NCBI GenBank assembly: GCA_964478515.1
Contig: CAYZIL010000012.1
Span: forward strand, 1-58,345
DNA length: 58,345 nt
DNA from: HGM13233 sp964478515
GTDB lineage: Bacteria; Bacillota; Clostridia; Oscillospirales; Ruminococcaceae
Direction of reading: 5' to 3'
Part shown: positions 51,193-58,345 of the stretch, piece after piece
Layout of the letters: each line of letters begins with the position of its first letter
Numbering within the stretch: position 1 is the stretch's first letter
Made by a program: the position numbers and the translations under genes
Notes under the pieces: generated by a model
What the model was told of the DNA's origin: nothing
Seen by the model: only the letters and a program-made list of their open reading frames with translations
The model's database searches: none

Positions 51193-51864
51193 ATGTCAGT
51201 TGACGTCAAAACTTTTTGCGGCATGCTGGACGCCACTTCCATAAGCGCGCTCGCCACCCGCGAGGACATGCAGCAGCTTATAGACCTGAATGTCAAGATG
51301 GGCTTCTTTTCGCTTATCGGCCCGCGCTGCTTTGTGCCGATGCTCGTCGAGGGCGTGCGCGGCACAAGCGCCATAGCCGGTTCCGGCTGCTGCGGCGACG
51401 ACGGCTGCGAGCCCGACTACATTAAAGCCTACGCCGCCAAGGACAGCATTAAGCTGGGCGCGCAGGAAATAGATATGGTTATGAATCTGCACTACTTCAA
51501 GTCCGGCATGTACGCCGAGACGGTGCGTGACATCCGCACTGTCAAGGACGCAATCGGCGACCACCGGCTCAAATGCATTATCGAGTCGCCGCTGATGAGC
51601 GACGCGGAGATTGCGAAGCAGACCGAGCTCGTCATTGAGGGCGGCGCGGATTTCGTCAAGACCTCTATCGGCGGCGGCCACGTTGCCACGGTTCACCAAG
51701 TCGAGGTCATTGCCAAGGCGGCGCGCGGCCGCATTGCCATAAAGGCGTCGGGCGGCATACGCGAACTCGAGACGGTCGAGCAAATGATGGCGCTCGGCGT
51801 CAGCAGGTTCGGCATAGGTATGTCGAGCGTTTTCAAAATAATCGGGCAGATACAAGCGCGCTGA
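51193..51864 (+). CDS. DeoC-family class I aldolase
   Basis: A 223-residue TIM-barrel aldolase. The Schiff-base lysine is Lys156 in FVKTSIG, the second lysine Lys184 in IKASGGI and Asp94 in EIDMVMN, the three catalytic residues of deoxyribose-phosphate aldolase. DeoC makes glyceraldehyde 3-phosphate and acetaldehyde from deoxyribose 5-phosphate. The altered N-terminal half (MLDATSISALATREDM) leaves open a different phosphosugar. I chose the ATG at 51193, eight bases after AAGGAG. No deoA, deoB or deoD is nearby. Confidence 0.85.
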   Translation: MSVDVKTFCGMLDATSISALATREDMQQLIDLNVKMGFFSLIGPRCFVPMLVEGVRGTSAIAGSGCCGDDGCEPDYIKAYAAKDSIKLGAQEIDMVMNLHYFKSGMYAETVRDIRTVKDAIGDHRLKCIIESPLMSDAEIAKQTELVIEGGADFVKTSIGGGHVATVHQVEVIAKAARGRIAIKASGGIRELETVEQMMALGVSRFGIGMSSVFKIIGQIQAR

Positions 51865-51873
51865 AAACAACAA

Positions 51874-51907
51874 AAAGAACCGGAGCGGTCGCTCCGGTTC
51901 TTTTTTA
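51874..51907 (+). terminator. Rho-independent terminator
   Basis: AAAGAACCGGAGC and GCTCCGGTTCTTT around a GGTC loop, ending in a T-run. It also lies at the end of the convergent repeat-protein gene. Confidence 0.92.
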
Positions 51908-51953
51908 TTGTGCTTTTTTATGTCGCCGGCGCGGCAGTTTTTCTCGGTTGCTT

Positions 51954-52355
51954 TTAGCGGCGGCTGTTGTGCAGCTTTCTTTTTCTCAATGCAATTAAGC
52001 TGAAGAAGACGGCAATGCCAGTGAGCGAGAGCGACAGATTGACCAACGCACTGCCGCGCTCACCGGTCGCAACGGTGTCGCTCGCCGGGGACTCCGCGGT
52101 GACCGTAAAGTTTGTTTCTGCGTAACCGTCGGTATAGACGATGCGCACCGTGTGCGTGCCGGTTATGCTTTGCAGATAAGCGGGGCTCAAAGTAACGGCG
52201 GTGTCGCCGCTGCCGTCGATAGCGACCTGTGCGGCGCTGACGTCGACGCCGTCGACCTGGGTCTTTAGGTATTTAGCGCGACTGCCGCTGGCAGTGAAGG
52301 ACAAGCCGAGCGCGCTGCCGCCCTGCCAGGTGCCGTTAGCCCCCGCGGTAATCGT
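51954..52355 (-). pseudogene. C-terminal domain and anchor of the repeat protein, beyond an in-frame stop
   Basis: After the TAA at 52356-52358 the same frame continues TITAGANGTWQGGSALGLSF, an Ig-like domain, and then a C-terminal anchor. The anchor has TVATGERG, a hydrophobic stretch (LSLSLTGIAVFFSLIAL) and the basic tail RKRKLHNSRR. This resembles a sortase-type sorting signal with a non-LPxTG motif. A single nonsense change or base error therefore separates the anchor from the rest. Confidence 0.7.
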
Positions 52356-55300
52356 TTAGGACGGCAGTTGAATGGCGTCGCTGACCTGCGTGCCGCTGAA
52401 ATTGCCGCTGCCGGTCACGCTCACATAAATGCTTTTGCCGGCGTCGGCTGTGCTCAGGACATAGCTGCTTTGCGTTGAGGTCAAAACGGAGTCGACGTAC
52501 CACTGGCATGTGACAGCGGCGTCGGCGGGGTCAAGAACGACGCTCAGCGTGCTGCCGATTTGGACTTGGCCGGAGATTGAGGGTTTGCCGATGGTTTTTG
52601 GATTTATGTCGGCGCTGAGCGACTCGGCGGCGGGTGCGGTGTAGTTGCCGGCGGCGCTGCCGCTGAGCGTGTAGGTGACGCTCACCGGCTTGGCGGTGCC
52701 GACGTCTTTATTGTTGAATGAGCCGGCGGCGGCGACAGCAACGTCGTCGTTGCCTAATATGCCGCTGACAGTGCCGGCACTTATGGTGGCCGCGGTGCTG
52801 CCGTCGTAGACCTTGTCTGCCGCGCTGCTGCCGGTTATGGTAAGGCTTACAGCGGTGATATCGGCGCTGAGCGACTCGGCGGCGGGTGCGGTGTAGTTGC
52901 CGGCAGCGCTGCCGCTGAGCGTGTAGGTGACGCTCACCGGCTTGGCGGTGCCGACGTCTTTATTGTTGAATGAGCCGGCGGCGGCGACAGCAACGTCGTC
53001 GTTGCCTAATATGCCGCTGACAGTGCCGGCACTTATGGTGGCCGCGGTGCTGCCGTCGTAGACCTTGTCTGCCGCGCTGCTGCCGGTTATGGTAAGGCTT
53101 ATAGCGGTGATGTCGGCGCTGAGCGACCCGGCGGCGGGTGCGGCGTAGTTGCCGGCAGCGCTGCCGCTGAGCGTGTAGGTAACGCTCACCGGCTTGGCGG
53201 TGCCGACGTCCTTATTGTTGAATGAGCCGGCGGCAGACACCGTGACGTTGTCGTTCGNNNNNNNNNNNNNNNNNNNNNNNNNNNNNNNNNNNNNNNNNNN
53301 NNNNNNNNNNNNNNNNNNNNNNNNNNNNNNNNNNNNNNNNNNNNNNNNNNNNNNNNNCCGACGTCCTTATTGTTGAATGAGCCGGCGGCAGACACCGTGA
53401 CGTTGTCGTTCGCCAAAAGTCCGCTGACGGTGCCGACGGTTACGGCAGCCGTGGTGCTGCCGTCGTAGACCTTATTTGTCGCGCTGCTGCCGCTGACGCT
53501 CAGAGATTTTGCGGTGATGTCGGCGTGTAGGGTAAATGAGGCGGATAAAACGTAGTTGTCGGCGGCGCTGCCGGTAAGAACGCAGGTAATATTAACATTC
53601 AGATTAGTGCCGGCGTTCGCGGTCGAAAAAGTGCCGGCCACGCCCAAAATTACCTCGTCGCCGCTGATTATTTCCGTGGTATCGAGCGCCAGCGTGCCGA
53701 GACCCGCCGCGGCGGTTTTCGTGCCGTCGTAGACCTTGTCTAAGACGACCGGCGTGCCGGTTACGTGAAGAACTTTTTGGCTTATCTCGCCCGTTATGAG
53801 CGTTATTTCGTAGTTGGCGGCGTCGGAACCGGTGAGATATCCGCCCGATACAGCCGAGTACGAGCCGGTGCCGGAAGTGGAGACGGAGCCGCCGGCAGAC
53901 ACCTGGTCGCCGGAAACTACGCCGCTCACAGAGCCGCTGCTCAGGTCGTGGCTGCCGCCGCTGTAAGTGCCGTCGGATTCTACGGTAACCGGTTTTTTTG
54001 TAATAGTCGCCGTTGCTTGCTGCGTGCCCGGGGCAAGGTAATTGCCCGCGTCTGCGCCGCTCAGCGAGTAGGTAATATTGACTGCTTTGTTTTCACCGGC
54101 ATTTTTGTCGACGAAGGTTCCCGTTGCGCTTACGGTAACGTCGTCGCCGGCAATTATGCCCTGCACTTCGCCGACGGTAATGTTCGCCGTCAGCGTGCCG
54201 TCGTACGTTTTGTTGTCGACGGAAGCGCTGACTACAACCAGCTGCTTGGCGGTAATTTTGACCCCGGTTAGTTGTGTCGCGTTGCTGTAAGCTCCCATCA
54301 GCAGCAAATAATTGCCGGCGTCAGCCCCGCTCAGATAGGGAACATTGTCAAAAGTTACAATTCGCGCAGTGCCCACGTCTTTGGAATCGAACGTACCGGT
54401 AAGGACTATGTCAACATCTTCGTTCGCCTGATTTACAGGTGTGCTCCAGGAAAGAACCGGTGTGGAGTCGTCGGTCCCGTCGTAGGTTCTGTCGGCGTTA
54501 ATACTGTTGACGTAGATGTACGACTGCGTAATTTCCCCGTCCGTGCGGCTGTCGGCGGCGGGCGCGGTATAGTTGCCGGCGTCGGTGCCGCTCATAGTAT
54601 AGCTGATGCTCACGCTTTTGCCGGTACCGACATTTTTATTGTCGAAAACGGCGGTGGCAGTGACTGTCAGGTTGTCCGCCGCCAGCTCACCCACCAGCAT
54701 AACAGCGGAAAGGGTGCCGCTTTGAGTGGCAGTGCCGTTGTAAGTCATCCCCCGCGGGTCATAGCCGAGCTGGATAGATGCGGGGTAATTGACGCTTAAC
54801 TGCATTGGAGTGATAATGCCGTAAACGAGACTGCTTGCCACGCTGTAGTGCGAGGCGTCGTCGCCGCTGAGTGTGTATACAACCCAGGCTTGCGCATGGT
54901 CGGACACATCAAGGTCGGTATAAGTCGCTGACGCGACGCTTACGGTTACGCTGTCGCCGCTTTGAATGCCGGACACGGTACCTATAGTAGCGGTGGTGGC
55001 GCCGGAGGCGCTGTAAACTTTAGCGGCTACGGTCGTGCCGCTTACAGTGAGCACCCGCGTTGCGACCGCTATTTGTACGTTGTTTGAAGCGGCGGTGCTG
55101 GTAGTGTTGCTGTCGAGTTCGTATGTCACGAGATACCTTAGGTAATAGCCGTTCTCGCTGGAAATAAATGCGCGCGTGGCCGGGTTGAACGAGGTCCAGG
55201 GCCCGCTCGCGCTCGCGCTGTACTGCCATGCGGTGGAGTTGCCGGTATAGCCGTTATAACTGACACTCGGGGCGCTCAGCGTAAGAGTTTCGCCGTCGTA

Positions 55301-57007
55301 TACCGCAGCCGGCGCGGAAATGTCGGCAACCTGAACCAGTCCCGGCTGAAATTCAATATAGGTGTAATAACTCTGGGCGGAATCCATAACGGAAAAAGAT
55401 GTCGATGAGCTTGAGACAAAAGAGCCGGTGCTGCTGTGCCGCCAGTTGTAGGAATAAGGGCTGGTAGGTATGCAGGTCAACGCGGCGGTATTGCCCTCAA
55501 AAGTTAAATATGCCCTGTCGCCGACGCTTACGCTCGGCACGCTGCCGCTCAGCTTGTAAACGCCTACGCTGGCAAGAACCGTGGTGTTGTCGGCGTCGTT
55601 GTTCGTAATAGTGCTGCCGCTGTAAGCGGCAGTGGCCTGGGAGACGCCGCTGGCGGCGGAAATATCAATATCGCCGCCGCTGCCGACCGAAAAATATCTT
55701 CCGGAAGAGGAACTGTTAGTTTTGGTAATGCTGCCCGCCGTTGCGGTAAGCTGTCCGCCGCTTATAGTGCTGTCGCCGAACACGCCGCAGCTGCCTAACA
55801 TGGTGGCGTTGACGCATCCGTTAGCGGTCACGTCGCCGCCGGTGGCGGTAACGCTGCCGCCGGTCAGTGACAGGTCGCAGCCTATGGCAATGCTGCCGCT
55901 GCCGCCTGACACGCTTGAGGTGCTGATTGTTGAGCCGGCAAATTCGCTGACATTCAAAGATACCGTCACGTCGCCGCCGGCGGCGGTAAGCGTTCCGGCG
56001 CTGACTGTAAGTGTGTTTGCCGTCGCGCCGAAGGCCTGAGCGCCGTAAATACCGTCACTGTACACGTTGGACCCGAGCGAGTCGGTCGAATCTATACTGC
56101 CGCCGGCGGTGGTGACGCTGCCGCTGAAAGAGTAGGCGCCGGCTGACGAGGTTATGCCCGCATTGACAAAATTGACGTACATGGCTCTGTTCAAGACCGC
56201 CTGAGCTGCGAGTGAGGAAACAGTCCCGCTTATTGTTATGTCGCCGTAAGCAAAAAGGCCGCTGCAGCCCAGGCTGCAAACACTTGAACTCCAGTTATTG
56301 CCGGCAGGCAGATCTTCATCTCTGTTCACGGTAGCATCCCAGGTGTTTACCGTGAGTTCGGCATTACCGACGGTTATTTCGTCCTCCGCATAAATACCGG
56401 CGCTGATAAAATTGAAATGGCAGTCGGTATAGGTGACGTCTCCGGGCGTCACAAAGAGTTTGCCGCCGCTTAAAGTAAGCGTGTTGGCGTAAACACAACA
56501 TTCCACAAAAATATTGGAAGAGGCGACAGAGGCGGCGCTGAAATCACAGCCTTTTATCGCCAACGTTCCGGTGTTTAATGCTCCGCCGGTAATGGTAAGT
56601 TCGCCCATTGTAACGCCGCCGCCGCTTACTGTGGCGCAAACCAACGCCGCGCTGATGCCGGAAGTCTGTCCGCGGCAGGTTATAGAATTCTGCGAGTCGT
56701 CCGCAAGCGCGACGGTAGTGCCGTCCGGAACAACAAGGCCGATGTCCGCTGTGGTAGTAAAGTTAAAGCCGTTTAAAGAAAGCGTGGTGCCGCTGGCGCT
56801 CCAGCCGGAATAAGCGCCGCTGACGTCGCCCGTCACTGTCACGTCGAAAGTGGTTGTGTCTATGGTGCAGGAATACAGAGCTCCGCTGGTGGGGTCGAAT
56901 ATAAGCGAATAGCTGGCCGACGTTATTGCCGCAGCTGGATAGGAGAGGGCAAACGTCAGCAAAAGCGCCAGACAGACCATCATTAGTTTTGAAATGGCTT
57001 TACGCAT
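52356..57007 (-). CDS. Secreted MBG/YDG-repeat surface protein, gapped and truncated by a stop
   Basis: Signal peptide MRKAISKLMMVCLALLLTF...SYPAAA (about 1-27). The next part (about 30-450) has many short ITGG/LTGGS segments typical of right-handed beta-helix domains. It is followed by Ig-like domains and repeats of about 84 residues containing KVYDGST, GTVSGI and FNNKDVGTA.PVSVTYTLSGSAAGNY, the YDG/MBG repeat of bacterial surface proteins. The frame on each side of the gap (53258-53357) differs only because the N run has a nominal length. The frame ends at TAA 52356 although the anchor follows in frame. Without read-through the protein would be secreted, not anchored. A TGGTAT site lies before its promoter. 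Confidence 0.8.
52609..53257 (-). repeat. Tandem 252-bp coding repeats
   Basis: Near-identical units begin at 52609, 52861 and 53113, a period of exactly 252 bases (84 codons). The third runs into the assembly gap. Sequences of about 50 bases either side of the gap (53208-53257 and 53358-53407) are identical, so the copy number is unknown. Confidence 0.9.
53258..53357. other. Assembly gap (100 N) within tandem repeats
   Basis: Nominal gap at which the assembler failed to cross the 252-base repeats. Confidence 0.99.
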
Positions 57008-57570
57008 AAAACCCCACGAAAAATCGAAGATTATTTATATGCAAAATATACAACATATACCATTGGTTTGTAAACAATTATTTTACACATTTTTACAAAA
57101 TTGCGGCGGATTCACCGTAATTTAGACGTGTATGCGAGCCCAGCTACGGGTTTTAGTGAAGAAAGCGATATTGAGAAAGCGGGCAATCCTTTCGGAAAGC
57201 CCGCTTTCGACATGGGCGCAATTTTCGCTGAAGTGTCCATTCGGGACATTTTAGATGCGATAGCACCGTAGATTGCGAAATATTAGCCGCCGGATATGTC
57301 CGTCAAGAGTAAAATCATTCCATTACGCGCATAAAATCTGTTTATGACACAAAACCAGCAGACAGAATAGGGAGAGGCGGCTCGGAAGAGCCCCCTCTCC
57401 CGCCCTAACAAATATAAAAATGGCCATCGCTTGCGACAAATTTTTTCAGCATAGTGCGAATGAGGTTGAATCAAGAAAGCCTTCACGGAGATAGAGCGAA
57501 CGAAGCCTAAAAGATTCAGCACATCACAGGGCATACGCAGCTGAGCGAAGCGCTCTGACAAACACAAATG
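57008..57570. other. Intergenic region with promoter and three hairpins
   Basis: On the minus strand TTTACA (about 57074-57069) and an AT-rich -10 around 57045-57050 precede the repeat protein, with ATACCA (57057-57062) in the spacer. Hairpins: GAAAGCGGGC/GCCCGCTTTC at 57175-57208 and GGGAGAGG/CCTCTCCC at 57370-57401. No convincing gene; the open frame at 57283-57600 has no ribosome site and contains the terminator at 57566. Confidence 0.45.
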
Positions 57571-57602
57571 CCGGTCGGCGGTAAATCCGCCGACTGGCAT
57601 TT
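57566..57602. terminator. Terminator downstream of the zinc-ribbon gene
   Basis: Sixteen-base-pair stem with one wobble (57566-57581 with 57587-57602), AAATGCC...GGCATTT, loop TAAAT. Confidence 0.85.
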
Positions 57603-57670
57603 CGTTAATGGATTCTCACTGAAAAACTCTTGCAAGCGGCGGGCGGAGCAGCCGCGCCTTTGCGGGTGCA

Positions 57671-57877
57671 TTACCTGCGAAAAGAGGTGCCGTTCGGCGC
57701 GGTGGGGGTGGGGGCGGGTTTTCCGAGCGTGAGTTTGAGACCGCAATGCGGGCAGCTAATTGACTTGTCGGACGCAAGATCTTTCTCAGAATAATGAAAA
57801 AAAATTCCGCAGCGCGGGCAGCCCATGCCGGACAACTGACCCGACATTCCGGGCGCCGTTTTGTTCACATCAGCCAT
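57671..57877 (-). CDS. Small zinc-ribbon protein
   Basis: A 68-residue protein with two CxxC knuckles, CPRCG (Cys20, Cys23) and CPHCG (Cys42, Cys45), spaced for one zinc ribbon, and a Pro/Thr-rich tail. I chose MADVNKTAP at 57877, after AGGAGAG, over an upstream in-frame ATG. Role unknown; such proteins can bind nucleic acid or partner proteins. It has its own terminator. Confidence 0.72.
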   Translation of the reverse strand: MADVNKTAPGMSGQLSGMGCPRCGIFFHYSEKDLASDKSISCPHCGLKLTLGKPAPTPTAPNGTSFRR

Positions 57878-57940
57878 TTTTTGTTCTCTCCTATTCTGCC
57901 GGACGCTTGTCCGCCTCTTAACAGGGCGGTGCCGCGGCAT

Positions 57941-58155
57941 TCACATATTTATTATATCACATTTTTGCCGTCGCGGTTATGCCGCGGCAAATAAAGAGGA
58001 ACCGAAGGCGGCACGCAAAAAGTTGTTAGCGAGCAAGTCAGCGTTAAAAGGGTGCGTTTACAAACCCTTAGTTGATTTGAGCGTGACCTTTTGCGAAGAG
58101 GAGCGGCAGTTTGCAAGACGGCGCCGCGATTTCGCAGACAATTTTTAAAGAGAAA
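57941..58155. other. Intergenic, no gene seen
   Basis: Between the zinc-ribbon promoter and the tRNA terminator. No convincing gene. Confidence 0.4.
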
Positions 58156-58184
58156 TCGCGGCAAGTCACAAGGACTTGCCGCGA
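58156..58184 (-). terminator. Terminator immediately after the tRNA 3' half
   Basis: TCGCGGCAAGTC (58156-58167), loop, GACTTGCCGCGA (58173-58184), a perfect 12-bp stem. On the minus strand it starts three bases after the CCA end and is followed by TTTCTCTTT. It looks like the native terminator of the tRNA gene. Confidence 0.85.
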
Positions 58185-58186
58185 CA

Positions 58187-58231
58187 TGGCGCGCTTGCCC
58201 GGATTCGAACCGGGGGCCTCGGGCTTAGGAG
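58187..58231 (-). tRNA. 3' half of tRNA-Arg(CCU), probable attachment-site remnant
   Basis: Minus strand: anticodon loop CTCCTAA (58231-58225, anticodon CCT), 3' anticodon strand GCCCG, variable loop AGGCC, T-arm CCCGG-TTCGAAT-CCGGG, acceptor strand CAAGCGC, then G and CCA (58189-58187). The expected 5' partners (CGGGC and GCGCTTG) are missing: sequence diverges exactly at the anticodon-loop edge. A CCCGAT-N5-ATCGGG palindrome (58236-58252) follows. This is the pattern of tyrosine-integrase att sites, with the element to the right. Confidence 0.75.
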
Positions 58232-58345
58232 TAGACCCGATACGACATCGGGAAGTGACATCTAATGCTTAAAAATGCTTGGAAATACAAGGTTTTTCAG
58301 CATTTCAAATCCCATCTGATACTACGCTGTGATAGCTAATTCAGA

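Noticed and set aside
52609..53257. Regular repeats as a possible CRISPR array
   Set aside because: The 252-base units are contiguous, in frame and encode a known surface repeat; there are no spacers.
53186..53412. A frameshift in the repeat protein
   Set aside because: The apparent shift comes from the nominal 100-N gap; on each side the reading frame is the same repeat frame.
57283..57600. A 105-codon open frame
   Set aside because: No ribosome site, no recognisable motif, and it contains the terminator at 57566-57602.
58187..58231. A complete tRNA gene
   Set aside because: The 5' acceptor, D-arm and 5' anticodon strand are absent; only the 3' half is present.
58225..58345. A group I intron in tRNA-Arg(CCU)
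   Set aside because: Such introns interrupt within the anticodon loop and leave the 5' anticodon strand beside it. Here the break is at the edge of the loop and no intron core or 5' exon is seen before the window ends.

Overview
The window looks like a chromosomal stretch from an anaerobic gut-type Bacillota (class Clostridia, possibly Oscillospiraceae). The reasons are its moderately high GC, strong GGAGG ribosome sites with some GTG and TTG starts, a short ProB without a PUA domain, a SwrC-like RND pump with no membrane-fusion partner, NhaC- and YfcC-type carriers, and many UTRA-type GntR regulators. This placement is inference from gene content. Two 100-N assembly gaps (46275-46374 and 53258-53357) break genes.

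The dominant theme is catabolism of phosphorylated sugar adducts, most probably glycated amines (Amadori or Heyns products such as fructoselysine). The firmest anchor is a minus-strand operon at 40369-30153. It begins with genes I recognise by close resemblance to E. coli FrlC (39548-40369), FrlA (37919-39256) and FrlD (37011-37796). It continues with a UTRA regulator, an FGGY kinase, an esterase, a TIM-barrel protein, a PfkB kinase, a BtpA-like protein and another PfkB kinase. It has no frlB. Two FrlB/FraB-like SIS deglycases lie elsewhere: 11091-12107 and 27882-28877. Both keep the Glu/His pair (16 residues apart) expected of this family, and both are followed by FrlC-like TIM barrels.

Layout: 1-145 is the start of a REP-associated transposase. 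366-3355 is an FGGY kinase followed by two UTRA regulators (minus), divergent from a YfcC-type carrier (3608-5059). 5276-9136 is an RND exporter. 9238-10693 holds two more UTRA regulators, divergent from a nine-gene operon (11091-20228). That operon encodes a SIS deglycase, FrlD-like kinase, two TIM barrels, NagB-fold protein, PfkB kinase, DapA-type lyase, second PfkB kinase and NhaC-type antiporter. Just before the antiporter gene is a candidate structured RNA leader. 20582-23432 is the housekeeping proBAC operon (minus). 23565-25818 is an FGGY kinase plus UTRA regulator (minus). 26165-27511 encodes two cyclase-family proteins, the second with lost metal ligands. 27882-29771 is the second deglycase plus TIM barrel. 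30153-40369 is the frl-type operon. 40643-44875 holds two Gfo/Idh/MocA dehydrogenases, a small NIF3/CutA-like protein and a GH13 alpha-glucosidase. 45280-47318 is an FGGY kinase and TIM-barrel protein. 47669-51864 holds a divergent amidohydrolase, a ureidoglycolate-lyase-like protein, a second BtpA-like protein, a membrane protein and a DeoC-family aldolase. 51954-57007 is a large secreted repeat protein with an in-frame stop near its C-terminus. 57671-57877 is a small zinc-ribbon protein. 58187-58231 is the 3' half of a tRNA-Arg(CCU), interpreted as the attachment-site end of an integrated element lying to the right.

Working model (inference): carriers of the APC, DcuC/YfcC and NhaC types bring in substrates. 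PfkB and FGGY kinases phosphorylate them, TIM-barrel epimerases adjust the sugar, SIS deglycases split off the amine, and aldolases or lyases feed central metabolism. Six UTRA regulators probably act at TGGTATA-type half-sites that recur in the intergenic regions. No ABC or PTS sugar transporter is seen in 58 kb.
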